A DNA stretch of 64,000 nt from Streptomyces sp. 1331.2 (lineage in GTDB: Bacteria; Actinomycetota; Actinomycetes; Streptomycetales; Streptomycetaceae). This document shows positions 16,194 through 24,450 of the stretch, in pieces. The notes below the pieces were generated by a model that saw only the letters and a program-made list of their open reading frames with translations, was not told the origin of the DNA and made no database searches. Position 1 is the stretch's first letter. Every line of letters starts with the position of its first letter. The DNA lies in contig NZ_OBMJ01000001.1 of assembly GCF_900199205.1 (NCBI RefSeq), positions 4,095,001-4,159,000 on the forward strand, read 5' to 3'. The position numbers were made by a program, and so were the translations under genes.

Positions 16194-17039
16194 ATGTGGC
16201 GGGTGCAGAGTGCAGAACGCCCAGGAGCGGGCACCGGCAGTTCCGTCGGACGGCCCGGACCAGTACCCCCCTCCGATCCGCCGCCGGGCCCGGCCCCCAC
16301 ACCCCCCGACCTGGCCGAAGCGGTCCGCGCCGCGCAGGGCGGGGACGAGGAGGCGTTCCGGCTGCTGTTCCGGACCGTCCAGCCGGGGCTGCTGCGCTAC
16401 CTGCGGGTGCTGGTCGGCGGCCGGCCGGAGGACATGCAGGACGCCGAGGACATCGCCTCCGAGACCTGGCTGCAGATCGCCCGAGACCTGCGCGGATTCT
16501 CCGGCGACGGGGACGGCTTCCGCGGCTGGGCGGCCACGATCGCCCGCCACCGGGCGCTCGACCACCTGCGGGCCCGCCGTCGCCGTCCGGTGGCCGACCT
16601 GCCCTTCGAGTACCTGGCCGAACTGGCCGCCGGGGACGACACCGCGGGTGCGGCGCTGACCGCGGTCGGCACCGCCGACGCGCTGGCATTCATCTCCCGG
16701 CTGCCGCCCGACCAGGCGGAGGCGGTACTGCTGCGGGTGGTCATGGAGCTGGACGCGGAGAGCGCCGCCCGGGTCCTCGGCAAACGGGCGGGCAGCGTCC
16801 GGATGGCCGCCCACCGGGGGCTGAAGCGGCTGGCCAAGCTGCTGGAGCAGCCGGGCGCGGTCGGGATCCCCGCCGCGCGCCGGGCCGGGGCGCCGGGCCC
16901 GGACACGGCGGGGAACCCCGCGACGGGTGACGGAGACCCCGCGACGGACCCGGCGGACCCCGTGGGGAAGTCCGCGAAAAAAAATTCTCCGCAAGGTGTG
17001 ACAGGACGCCGGGCCGCGACGCTGAAGGACATGAGATGA
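16194..17039 (+). CDS. ECF RNA polymerase sigma factor
   Basis: 281 residues. Region sigma-2 spans about residues 55-135 (LFRTVQPGLLRYLRVLV, DAEDIASETWLQIARDLRGF, FRGWAATIARHRALDHLR) and sigma-4 about 165-220 (LPPDQAEAVLLRVVMELDAE, RVLGKRAGSVRMAAHRGLKR). A C-terminal extension of about 60 residues is Pro/Gly/Ala-rich and holds an A8 run (16977-16984), remarkable in this composition. The ATG at 16194 or a GTG at 16203 may be the start. The stop overlaps the next gene by ATGA, so it is coupled to a membrane protein that may act as its anti-sigma factor. Confidence 0.88.
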   Translation: MWRVQSAERPGAGTGSSVGRPGPVPPSDPPPGPAPTPPDLAEAVRAAQGGDEEAFRLLFRTVQPGLLRYLRVLVGGRPEDMQDAEDIASETWLQIARDLRGFSGDGDGFRGWAATIARHRALDHLRARRRRPVADLPFEYLAELAAGDDTAGAALTAVGTADALAFISRLPPDQAEAVLLRVVMELDAESAARVLGKRAGSVRMAAHRGLKRLAKLLEQPGAVGIPAARRAGAPGPDTAGNPATGDGDPATDPADPVGKSAKKNSPQGVTGRRAATLKDMR

Positions 17040-18067
17040 GCACCAACCGATCCCGTCGGATCGACCGTGACACTGCCGAGCAGCTGCTCGGCGGTGCCGT
17101 GGGCGGCACGTCGGCCGGGCAGGACGCCTCGCTCACCGGACCGGACGGTCCCGGGCAGCTCGCCCGGGTGCTGGCCGCGGCCGCCGCTCCCGCGACGGCC
17201 GGGGAACTGGCCGGGGAGGAGGCCGCCCTGGCCGCGTTCCGGGAGGCGAGTCTCACGCCCGATCCCGTAGTCGATGTCAACCCCGTCCGGAGACGACCGA
17301 TGGCCACCACCGCCCTCGCCAGGGCCTTCAGCACGAAGGCCGCTGCCGCCGTGCTCGGGGCCACGGCGCTGTGCGGGGTCGCGGTCGCCGCCGGGACGGG
17401 GAACCTGTCGGTGGGCGGCTCCACCGAGCCGGAGCACACGCTCTCGGCCGGCGGCGCCCTCGGCAGTTCCTCGGGCCCCGGTGCCACCGCGGGCTTCCGG
17501 GCCGGAGGCGCCGCACCGGACGGTTCCGTCAAGCCGTCCGGGGCCGGTGCGCAGCCGGTCGGACCGTCCGCGTCCCCGACGCAGGGCACCCCCTCGGCGG
17601 ACGGGCACGGCGGTCAGCCGCTCGCGCCCGCACTGGCCGCCCTCTGCCACGGTTTCACCGACCGGGAAGGCAAGGGCGAGCACCCCGGCCAGCTGGCCGC
17701 CGAGTCGCAGTTCGGACCGCTGGTCGACGCGGCGGGCGGCGCCGACAAGGTGGAGCGGTACTGCGTCGACGGGCTCGCCGCCCAGGGCGGCGACAGCCGT
17801 CCGGGCGCCGGCGCGCCGTCGCACGATCCCGGCCGGGCCGACGGCAGCACCCAGGGCAGCGGCTCCGGCAACAGCTCCGGCAGTGGCTCCGGCAACGGCA
17901 AGGGCACCGGGAACGACACCAAGGGCGGCGGGGACGGCAACGCGAACGGCGGCGCCAAGCCCGGCAAGCCCGGGGTGACGGTCCCGTCCGTGCCGGCCGT
18001 GCCCACCCCGCCGGCCGTACGGCCGAGCAAGCCCGACCATCCCGACGGTTCCGCCGCCGAGAGGTAA
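17036..18067 (+). CDS. Single-pass membrane protein coupled to the sigma factor (possible anti-sigma)
   Basis: 343 residues. The first 95 residues are soluble and presumably cytoplasmic (AEQLLGG, AAAFREAS-like helices). One membrane segment follows near residues 100-120 (KAAAAVLGATALCGVAVAAG). The outer part is low complexity (Gly/Ser/Pro/Asn) with a small conserved-looking island ALAALCHGFTDREGKGEHPG...KVERYCVDG that has two cysteines. Topology and coupling fit a transmembrane anti-sigma factor, but no zinc-binding HxxxCxxC motif is present, so this is an inference. Confidence 0.65.
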   Translation: MSTNRSRRIDRDTAEQLLGGAVGGTSAGQDASLTGPDGPGQLARVLAAAAAPATAGELAGEEAALAAFREASLTPDPVVDVNPVRRRPMATTALARAFSTKAAAAVLGATALCGVAVAAGTGNLSVGGSTEPEHTLSAGGALGSSSGPGATAGFRAGGAAPDGSVKPSGAGAQPVGPSASPTQGTPSADGHGGQPLAPALAALCHGFTDREGKGEHPGQLAAESQFGPLVDAAGGADKVERYCVDGLAAQGGDSRPGAGAPSHDPGRADGSTQGSGSGNSSGSGSGNGKGTGNDTKGGGDGNANGGAKPGKPGVTVPSVPAVPTPPAVRPSKPDHPDGSAAER

Positions 18068-18308
18068 CCCCCTGATCTCCGGATGGGCGGCGAGCGACTC
18101 CCCCCGGGCTCGCCGCTCATCCGGACCGGACCACCCGCAGGACCTGTCAGGACGCAGGAACGACAGGAGCAGGACAGCAGGAAGCAGTACCACCCGAAAC
18201 TCCGGGTGGCCGGTCGGCTCCCCCGTGCCCGCCGTCCACCCGGCCGGCCCCGGCCGGACCGGCAAGGCGTCACCCCGGACGCGCCGCCGGCCCGGTGGGC
18301 CCGGAACC

Positions 18309-18345
18309 GTGCGGCCCGCCCGCCCGCAGTCAGGGCGGGCCGCAC
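18309..18345 (+). terminator. Strong hairpin between the anti-sigma-like gene and the next gene
   Basis: A perfect 13-bp stem (GTGCGGCCCGCCC at 18309-18321, GGGCGGGCCGCAC at 18333-18345) with an 11-nt loop lies 240 bp after one stop and 22 bp before the next start. It may end the sigma operon or act as an attenuator for the following gene. Confidence 0.6.
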
Positions 18346-18367
18346 ACCCCGTGCGACCAGAACGGAC

Positions 18368-19177
18368 GTGGACCCGATCGTGACCGTCGATCTGCACGAC
18401 CACGAGCCGGCGGTCGGGGAACCGCTGCCCGGTTCCCCGGCCGCCTCCCCTTCCCCGGAGGCCGCCGCGCCCGCCCTCGTCCCGGCGTACATGGCGGCCG
18501 TGGGCCGCCCCCGCGCCCCGGAGGCCGCCGCGCCGGCCGAGAACGCGGTGCCGGCCGCGACGGCCGCGACCGCCGTCCTCCCGGTGTACGTGGACCCCGA
18601 GACCTCCGTGGACGCACCCGGCCTCCTGGCGCCCGCTGAGGTGCCCGTGGAGCACGCCGAAGCGGCCGGGAGCACCGCCGCCCCCGTGTTCGTGGACTCT
18701 TCCGGCCGCCGCCAGCGGCGGGTGCGCCACCTCGGCCTGCTGCTCGCCGTCCCCGCCGCCGGCTACCTCTGCCTGCTGGTGAGCACCGTGCTCGGCGGGC
18801 CCACCGTCAGCGCGCCGTTCCTGCCGCTGCCGCAGGCCCCGGCGGCCGGCGCGCCCGCGCAGGCCCCCTCCCCGGCCGCGCCGACACCCTCGGACCTGGG
18901 CACGGAACGCCCGGACTCGGTCCAGCCCGCCCGGGCCCAGCCGACGACGGCCGCCTCCCACCCCGCCACCTCGGCGGCCCCTGGCCGGACGGCGGCTCCG
19001 CCCGTCCCCGTGAACGTCACCCCGACCCCCGAGCCCACCGCGTCCGCGCCGTCCCCGGGCGGCAACGGCAACGGCGCCGGGGGTCCCACCGCCGCCCCGA
19101 CCCCCGGCCACGGGCGCCCGACCGTGCCGCCGGGCAACTCCGGCAACAAGCCGAACAAGCCCGCCCCGACCCCCTGA
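18368..19177 (+). CDS. Membrane-anchored protein with Pro/Ala/Thr-rich outer region
   Basis: About 269 residues from a GTG at 18368 (a GTG at 18380, giving MTVDLHDHEP, is equally possible). The first 120 residues are cytoplasmic and Ala/Pro-rich, with repeats of the type PVYVDPETSVDAPG/PVFVDSSGRR. RRQRRVRHLG then precedes one membrane segment (LLLAVPAAGYLCLLVSTVLGG), and the outer 125 residues are Pro/Thr/Ala/Gly only. It has no recognised enzyme domain. It sits directly before the deacetylase-glycosyltransferase gene and may be its membrane partner. Confidence 0.7.
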   Translation: MDPIVTVDLHDHEPAVGEPLPGSPAASPSPEAAAPALVPAYMAAVGRPRAPEAAAPAENAVPAATAATAVLPVYVDPETSVDAPGLLAPAEVPVEHAEAAGSTAAPVFVDSSGRRQRRVRHLGLLLAVPAAGYLCLLVSTVLGGPTVSAPFLPLPQAPAAGAPAQAPSPAAPTPSDLGTERPDSVQPARAQPTTAASHPATSAAPGRTAAPPVPVNVTPTPEPTASAPSPGGNGNGAGGPTAAPTPGHGRPTVPPGNSGNKPNKPAPTP

Positions 19178-19282
19178 CCCCGCCGGACGCCCTGGGCCCG
19201 TCACGCACCCGCCGACCCGATCGCGCCGAGTCCCTCCGCCGTGCCCTGCCGCCTCTCGCCCGCCTCCCGGAAAGCCACCCCC

Positions 19283-21547
19283 ATGAGCACCGCCCGCCGC
19301 CGAAGAGCCGCCCCGCCCGTCCGGAACAGCCGCCGGGGCCGGCGCGGCGTGGTCCGCCAGGGCCCGTTGCGCACACACTGGCTCCTGCTGACCGCCCTGC
19401 TGCTCACCCTGGCCGCCACCCTGCTGTTCCAGGGCTACACCCAGCACCTGTACGACGACCGTCCCGACCAGTCCGCCGCCCCGGCCTCCGCCGCCACCGT
19501 GCCGGAGGCGATCCGCACCGGCGGCCCGGTGATCGACAGCGCGGGCGGGCAGCCCCGGACGGCCGCGCCCGCGCCCGGCACCATCGCGCTCACCTTCGAC
19601 GACGGCCCGGACCCGCGCTGGACCCCGCAGGTCCTCGACGTGCTGCACCGGGCCGGCGTCCACGCCACCTTCTTCGTGGTCGGCACCCAGGCCGCCGCCC
19701 ACCCCGAGCTGGTCCGCCGGATCGTCGCCGAGGGCCACCAGATCGGCATCCACACCTTCACCCACACCGACCTCGGTGCCGCGCCCGCCTGGCGCCGCAC
19801 CCTGGAGCTGCGCGAGGCCCAGCTGGCCCTGGCCGGCACCGCCGACGTGACCAGTTCGCTGCTGCGGCCGCCGTACTCGTCCACCCCCGAGGCCGTGGAC
19901 GACCCGGGCTGGTCCGCCGTCCGGCAGGCCGGGCGGGAGGGCTACCTGACGGTGCTCACCACCCGGGACAGCGAGGACTGGCGCCGCCCGGGCGTGCCCG
20001 AGATCGTCAAGGCGGCCACCGCCGGGCCCGGCGACCAGGGGCAGATCCTGCTGATGCACGACGCGGGCGGTGACCGTTCGCAGACCGTCGCCGCCCTGGA
20101 CGGCGTGCTGACCGCCCTGAAGGGCCGGGGCTTGCGCTTCACGACCGTCAGCGAGGCCGTCGGCCTGCCGAATCCGGTCCACCCGGCCGGGGCCGGCGAC
20201 CACTGGCAGGGCCTGGCCCTGGTCTGGCTGCTGCGCGGCGGCGACCTGGTGCTCGCGGTGCTGGGCTGGCTGCTCTGGGCGGCGGGCGCGGTCAGCGTGC
20301 TGCGCGCGGTCGTGGTGCTGTACGCGGCCCGCCGGCACAAGCGGCTGCGCCGCCGCGGCTGGGGCCCGCCGGTCACCGAGCCGGTCAGCGTGATCGTCCC
20401 GGCGTACAACGAGTCCGCCGGGATCGAGGCGGCGGTCCGCTCGCTGCTGGCCTCCGACCACCCGGTCGAGGTGATCGTGGTCGACGACGGCTCCACGGAC
20501 GGCACCGCCGACCTGGTGGAGTCGCTGGACCTGCCGTACGTCCGGGTGATCCGGCAGGAGAACGCGGGCAAGCCGGCCGCGCTGAACACCGGCATCGCGG
20601 CCGCCCGGGCCGAACTGCTGGTGATGGTCGACGGTGACACCGTCTTCGAACCGGACGCCGTCCGGATGCTGGTGCAGCCGTTCGCCGCCCCCGCCGTCGG
20701 CGCCGTATCCGGCAACGCCAAGGTGGTCAACCGCGGTGGTCTGCTGGGCCGTTGGCAGCACATCGAGTACGTGGTCGGCTTCAACCTGGACCGCCGGCTG
20801 TTCGACCTGGCCGAGTGCATGCCCACCGTGCCCGGCGCGGTCGGCGCCTTCCGCCGCTCCGCGCTGCTGGCCGTCGGCGGCGTCGGCGAGGAGACCCTGG
20901 CCGAGGACACCGACCTCACCATGGCGCTGTGCCGGGACGGCTGGCGGGTCGTGTACGAGGAGCGGGCCAGGGCCTGGACGGAGGCGCCCGCCTCGCTGAG
21001 CGCCCTGTGGCGGCAGCGCTACCGCTGGTGCTACGGCACGCTGCAGGCGATGTGGAAGCACCGCGGGGCGCTCGCCCAGCGCGGGCAGGCGGGCAAGCTG
21101 GGCCGGCGCGGCCTGCTCTACCTGCTGGTGTTCCAGGTGCTGCTGCCGCTGCTCGCCCCGGTCGTGGACGTGTTCGCGCTGTACGGGCTGGCCTTCCTCG
21201 ACCCGGTCCGGATCGTCGGCCTGTGGGCGGCGTTCCTGCTGGTCCAGGTGCTGATGGGGGCGTACGCGTTCCGGCTGGACAGGGAGCGGCCGGGGCCGCT
21301 GTGGAGCCTGCCGCTGCAGCAGTTCGTGTACCGGCAGCTGATGTACCTGGTGGTGATCCAGTCGGTGTTCACCGCACTGGCCGGCTCCCGGCTGCGCTGG
21401 CAGCGGATGCAGCGCTACGGCAGCCTGCGGGTGCCGGCCGGCGGGCAGCCCGCGGCGATGCCGGGAACTCCGCCGGAGCCCGTTGGCGTCGACGGCTATC
21501 GTGCACGGGTGCACGAGGCGGCCCGGAACCCCGGGCAGGGCACGTGA
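19283..21547 (+). CDS. Bifunctional polysaccharide deacetylase / GT2 glycosyltransferase
   Basis: 754 residues; GGAAAG lies 8 nt before the ATG. One N-terminal membrane segment (WLLLTALLLTLAATLLFQG). NodB-type deacetylase domain at about residues 95-300: TFDDGPD, HTFTH (metal ligands), RPPY and LLMHDAG. A second membrane segment follows, then a GT2 domain (VSVIVPAYNES, VVDDGSTDGT, MVDGDT, EDTDLT and QRYRWCYG, i.e. D,D,D,QxxRW), then four C-terminal membrane segments. Such processive GT2 enzymes make beta-linked N-acetylglucosamine-like polymers, which the fused extracellular domain could de-N-acetylate. Probably makes a cell-surface polysaccharide. Confidence 0.93.
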   Translation: MSTARRRRAAPPVRNSRRGRRGVVRQGPLRTHWLLLTALLLTLAATLLFQGYTQHLYDDRPDQSAAPASAATVPEAIRTGGPVIDSAGGQPRTAAPAPGTIALTFDDGPDPRWTPQVLDVLHRAGVHATFFVVGTQAAAHPELVRRIVAEGHQIGIHTFTHTDLGAAPAWRRTLELREAQLALAGTADVTSSLLRPPYSSTPEAVDDPGWSAVRQAGREGYLTVLTTRDSEDWRRPGVPEIVKAATAGPGDQGQILLMHDAGGDRSQTVAALDGVLTALKGRGLRFTTVSEAVGLPNPVHPAGAGDHWQGLALVWLLRGGDLVLAVLGWLLWAAGAVSVLRAVVVLYAARRHKRLRRRGWGPPVTEPVSVIVPAYNESAGIEAAVRSLLASDHPVEVIVVDDGSTDGTADLVESLDLPYVRVIRQENAGKPAALNTGIAAARAELLVMVDGDTVFEPDAVRMLVQPFAAPAVGAVSGNAKVVNRGGLLGRWQHIEYVVGFNLDRRLFDLAECMPTVPGAVGAFRRSALLAVGGVGEETLAEDTDLTMALCRDGWRVVYEERARAWTEAPASLSALWRQRYRWCYGTLQAMWKHRGALAQRGQAGKLGRRGLLYLLVFQVLLPLLAPVVDVFALYGLAFLDPVRIVGLWAAFLLVQVLMGAYAFRLDRERPGPLWSLPLQQFVYRQLMYLVVIQSVFTALAGSRLRWQRMQRYGSLRVPAGGQPAAMPGTPPEPVGVDGYRARVHEAARNPGQGT

Positions 21548-21559
21548 GGGGAGCTCCAG

Positions 21560-23179
21560 GTGATCGGACGGGCGCTGAACGGGCGTTACGAACTCGTCGG
21601 GATACTCGGCGTCGGCGGCATGGCCACCGTCTGGCGCGGGGTGGACCGGGTGCTGGGCCGTCAGGTCGCCGTGAAGGTCCTCAACGGGGGTCTGGCCGAC
21701 GATCCGCGCTTCGCCGAGCGGTTCAGCCGCGAGGCGCAGCACGCGGCGATGCTGGTGCACCCGAGGATCGTGATGGTCTTCGACTCGGGCGTGGACGAGG
21801 GCACCCCGTTCATCGTGATGGAGCTGGTCAACGGCCGTTCGCTGGCCGCCCTGCTGGCCGAGCAGCGGACCCTGCCGGTGGAGCGCGCCGTGGGCGTCGC
21901 GACGGCGGTCTGCGAGGCGCTGGCGGTCGCGCACGCGGCCGGGCTGGTACACCGGGACATCAAGCCCGGGAACATCATGATCACCGACGACGGCGGGGTG
22001 AAGGTCGTCGACTTCGGCATCGCCCGGGCCGGCTCCTCCAGCAACCTGACCCAGGCCGCGAGCGTGCTCGGCACGGCCGCCTACCTCTCGCCCGAGCAGG
22101 CCACCGCCTCGGAGCTGGACGGCCGGACCGACCTGTACGCGGTCGGCTGCGTGCTGACCGAGATGCTCACCGGCGCGACCCCGTTCACCGCCGAGACGCC
22201 GGTGGCGATCGCCTTCAAGCACGTCAGCGAGCAGCCCCTGCCGCCGTCCGCGCGGCGCCCGGGCCTGCCGCCCGCCCTGGACGCGGCGGTGCTGCGGCTG
22301 CTCGCCAAGAACCCGGCCGACCGACCGGCGGATGCCACCGCCGCGCGGGCCGAACTGCTCGCCACCGTCCCCGGGCTGGTGGTCGGCGACCCGACGGCCG
22401 AACTGCTCGCCACCGCGGCCGCCACCCAGCTGCTGCCGCCGGTTCCGCAGCCCGGCGCCGTCCAGCCGTCGGGGTCCGCCGCGCAGCCCGGAGCCGTGCC
22501 GCCGAACCAGCAGCACACCACGCTGCTCCCGCCGCAGCCCCCGGCCGCCACCTCGGTGATGGCGCCGGTGCCCGCCGCGCCGGGGTCCGGGTTCGCGCCG
22601 ACCTCCGCGCCCGGGTTCGTGCCCGTCCCTGCCCCGGCCCGGGGCAGCCGCCGCAAGCCCCTGGTGCTCGGCGCGCTGGGGGTGGCCGGGCTGGCCGGGG
22701 TCACCGCCCTGGCGCTCACCGCCTTCGACGAGCCGGCCGGCAACGCCGCCGCCAAGCCCGTCAAGCCGGCCGCCAGCGCGCCCGCCACCCCGGGCGCGAC
22801 CTCCGTCAACGCCGCGACGCCCACCGCTGCCGCCACCGCGGCCACCCCGTCCGGGCCGGCGGCGCCCACCCAGGCCGTCCCGCGCAACCAGCCGGCCGCG
22901 CTGCAGCTGCAGTCCTTCCGGCAGGCGGTGGCCCAGGCCCAGGTCGCCAAGGACCGCGACAAGCAGGCGGAGCTGCTGAGGATCCTCGACACCAGCGCCG
23001 CCCGCCTCAACGAGGGCAACCCGGACGAGGCCGCGCAGGACCTGAAGGGCGCCCAGAAGGTGATCCGCGACCTGGCGAAGAAGCACTCCATCGACCCGCT
23101 GACCAACGCCAACTGGAACGCCCGGCTCTCGGCCCTGTTCACCACCCTCCACGCGACGGCGGACAACCCGGACGACTGA
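21560..23179 (+). CDS. Transmembrane serine/threonine protein kinase (PknB-like)
   Basis: 539 residues from a GTG. Kinase domain about 8-270: glycine loop GVGGMATVW, VAVKVL (catalytic Lys), HRDIKPGN, DFGIAR and GTAAYLSPEQA. A Pro/Ala linker is followed by one membrane segment (LVLGALGVAGLAGVTALAL, about 370-390) and an extracellular part of about 145 residues with no PASTA repeat. That part ends in a helical region (FRQAVAQAQVAKDRDKQAEL). All catalytic residues are present. It begins 12 bp after the glycosyltransferase gene, so it may be co-transcribed and regulate polysaccharide synthesis. Confidence 0.94.
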   Translation: MIGRALNGRYELVGILGVGGMATVWRGVDRVLGRQVAVKVLNGGLADDPRFAERFSREAQHAAMLVHPRIVMVFDSGVDEGTPFIVMELVNGRSLAALLAEQRTLPVERAVGVATAVCEALAVAHAAGLVHRDIKPGNIMITDDGGVKVVDFGIARAGSSSNLTQAASVLGTAAYLSPEQATASELDGRTDLYAVGCVLTEMLTGATPFTAETPVAIAFKHVSEQPLPPSARRPGLPPALDAAVLRLLAKNPADRPADATAARAELLATVPGLVVGDPTAELLATAAATQLLPPVPQPGAVQPSGSAAQPGAVPPNQQHTTLLPPQPPAATSVMAPVPAAPGSGFAPTSAPGFVPVPAPARGSRRKPLVLGALGVAGLAGVTALALTAFDEPAGNAAAKPVKPAASAPATPGATSVNAATPTAAATAATPSGPAAPTQAVPRNQPAALQLQSFRQAVAQAQVAKDRDKQAELLRILDTSAARLNEGNPDEAAQDLKGAQKVIRDLAKKHSIDPLTNANWNARLSALFTTLHATADNPDD

Positions 23180-23189
23180 CGGGACGGGG

Positions 23190-23210
23190 TTGTCCACAGG
23201 CTGTGGGCAA
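23190..23210. promoter_or_regulatory. Two opposed DnaA-box-like 9-mers forming a hairpin
   Basis: TTGTCCACA (23190-23198), a match to the preferred Streptomyces DnaA box as I recall it, faces TGTGGGCAA (23202-23210, one mismatch). Together they form a stem just 11 bp after the kinase stop, so a terminator is the simpler reading. Confidence 0.45.
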
Positions 23211-23269
23211 CCCTGTTGACGGAGCCGGGGCCGTCGGAGCCGCCGGGTCCGAGGGCCCGGCGTGAGAAT

Positions 23270-23281
23270 TGGTATAGACCT
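23270..23281 (+). promoter_or_regulatory. DasR-like operator (dre-type) upstream of the TrmB/LuxR gene
   Basis: TGGTATAGACCT matches the dre/chitinase element (TGGTCTAGACCA; TGGTCCAGACCT) at 10 of 12 positions and lies about 63-74 bp before the GTG. The consensus is from memory. GAATTGGTATAGACC is markedly AT-richer than its surroundings. Confidence 0.45.
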
Positions 23282-23343
23282 ACCTGGCAGCCTGGCCTAG
23301 CCTCCCATGGAGAACCGGACGGTGATCACACGGGGGAATTGCT

Positions 23344-24321
23344 GTGCTGGAAGTTCTGGGCATCGAACCGGAGGCCGAGGCCGTGTACCGGCTGCTCGTC
23401 GACGAACCGGGATTCCGGGTCGGCGACATGGCCGAGCGGCTGGGGTGGAGCGAGGAGCGGGTACGGGCCGCACTGAACCGGTTGGCCGAGCTCGACCTGG
23501 TGCACCTGGAGGACAGTTGCCGGGACGTCGTGCCGTTCAACCCGGACGTCGGCTTCGGCTTCCTGCTCTCCCGCGCCACCGCGGACCTCAGCCGGCGCCA
23601 GCGGCAGATCGAGTCCGCCGAGCAGGCGGTGACCGCGCTGAGCGCCCGGTTCAACGCCAACCGGGCCTCGCGGCACGAGATCATCCACCGGCTGGACGGC
23701 CTGGACATGGTCCGCAAGCGGCTGGAGGACCTGGCCTCGACCGCCGAGCGGGAGTGCCTGTCCCTGGTCCCGGGCGGCGCCCAGCTGCCGGACACCATGG
23801 ACGCCAGCGAGCCGCTGGACCGGCAGGCGCTGGAGCGCGGCGTGCGGATCAGGAGCATCTACCAGGAGAGCTTCCGCAACGACCAGGCGACGCTGGAGTA
23901 CGTCCGCTGGTTCACCCGGCTCGGCGGCGAGGCCCGGACGGTGCCCGTCCTGCCGCTGCTGCTGGTCGTGGTGGACCGGGAGACCGCGCTGGTCCCGATC
24001 GACCCGGCGGACGCCCGGGCGGGCGCCCTGGAGGTCAGGACCCCGGGCGTGGTGAGCGCGCTGGCCCTGCTGTTCGAGCAGTTCTGGGCGGCGGGCACGC
24101 CGTTCGGCGAGGACCCGCGCCGGGACGAGAACGATCTGACGCCCCAGGAACGGGAGTTGCTGCTCCTGCTGGGCATCGGCTGCACGGACGAGGTGGCCTC
24201 GCGGCGCCTCGGCCTCTCGCTTCGTACGGTGCGCCGGATGGCCTCCCAGCTGATGACCCGGCTGGGCGCGCGCAGCCGCTTCGAGGCGGGCGTCCGGGCG
24301 GCGAAGGAGGGGTGGCTGTGA
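23344..24321 (+). CDS. Transcriptional regulator: TrmB-like N-terminus, LuxR-type C-terminus
   Basis: 325 residues from a GTG preceded by GGGGG. An N-terminal winged helix (VYRLLVDEPGFRVGDMAERLGWSEERVRAALNRL) resembles TrmB/sugar-type regulators. The middle part holds a phospholipase-D-like/TrmB effector segment (ALERGVRIRSIYQESFRND). The last 65 residues are a LuxR HTH (LTPQERELLLLLGIGCTDEVASRRLGLSLRTVRRM). This combination is typical of streptomycete 'helix-turn-helix/LuxR' regulators of unknown target. A dre-like site upstream could link it to aminosugar sensing. Confidence 0.85.
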   Translation: MLEVLGIEPEAEAVYRLLVDEPGFRVGDMAERLGWSEERVRAALNRLAELDLVHLEDSCRDVVPFNPDVGFGFLLSRATADLSRRQRQIESAEQAVTALSARFNANRASRHEIIHRLDGLDMVRKRLEDLASTAERECLSLVPGGAQLPDTMDASEPLDRQALERGVRIRSIYQESFRNDQATLEYVRWFTRLGGEARTVPVLPLLLVVVDRETALVPIDPADARAGALEVRTPGVVSALALLFEQFWAAGTPFGEDPRRDENDLTPQERELLLLLGIGCTDEVASRRLGLSLRTVRRMASQLMTRLGARSRFEAGVRAAKEGWL

Positions 24322-24353
24322 GCCGGCCCCGGTAGGCGGGTGCGCGGTGGGCC

Positions 24354-24379
24354 GGGGCCTGTCCCGCACGACAGGCCCC
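24354..24379. terminator. Bidirectional terminator
   Basis: GGGGCCTGTC and GACAGGCCCC form a perfect 10-bp stem with loop CCGCAC, between the LuxR-type gene (+) and the aldo/keto reductase gene (-). Confidence 0.8.
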
Positions 24380-24390
24380 GACGGCCGGCC

Positions 24391-24450
24391 GCTCGTCAGG
24401 CCGCTCGTCGGGCGGCTCGTCGGGCGGTTCGTCGGGCGGTTCGTCAGGCC
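24391..24450. repeat. Five 12-bp tandem repeats over the end of the aldo/keto reductase gene
   Basis: Five units of the form GYTCGTCRGGCS run without a gap and include the reductase stop codon (24444-24446). It looks like expansion of the gene's 3' end. Confidence 0.75.

Noticed and set aside
16397..23197. Open frame of 2266 codons on the minus strand across the sigma-kinase region
   Set aside because: It is antisense to several well-supported plus-strand genes and its translation is Gly/Arg/Val-rich with no domains; an effect of the high GC content.
24391..24450. CRISPR-like array
   Set aside because: The 12-bp units are contiguous without spacers; a simple tandem repeat.
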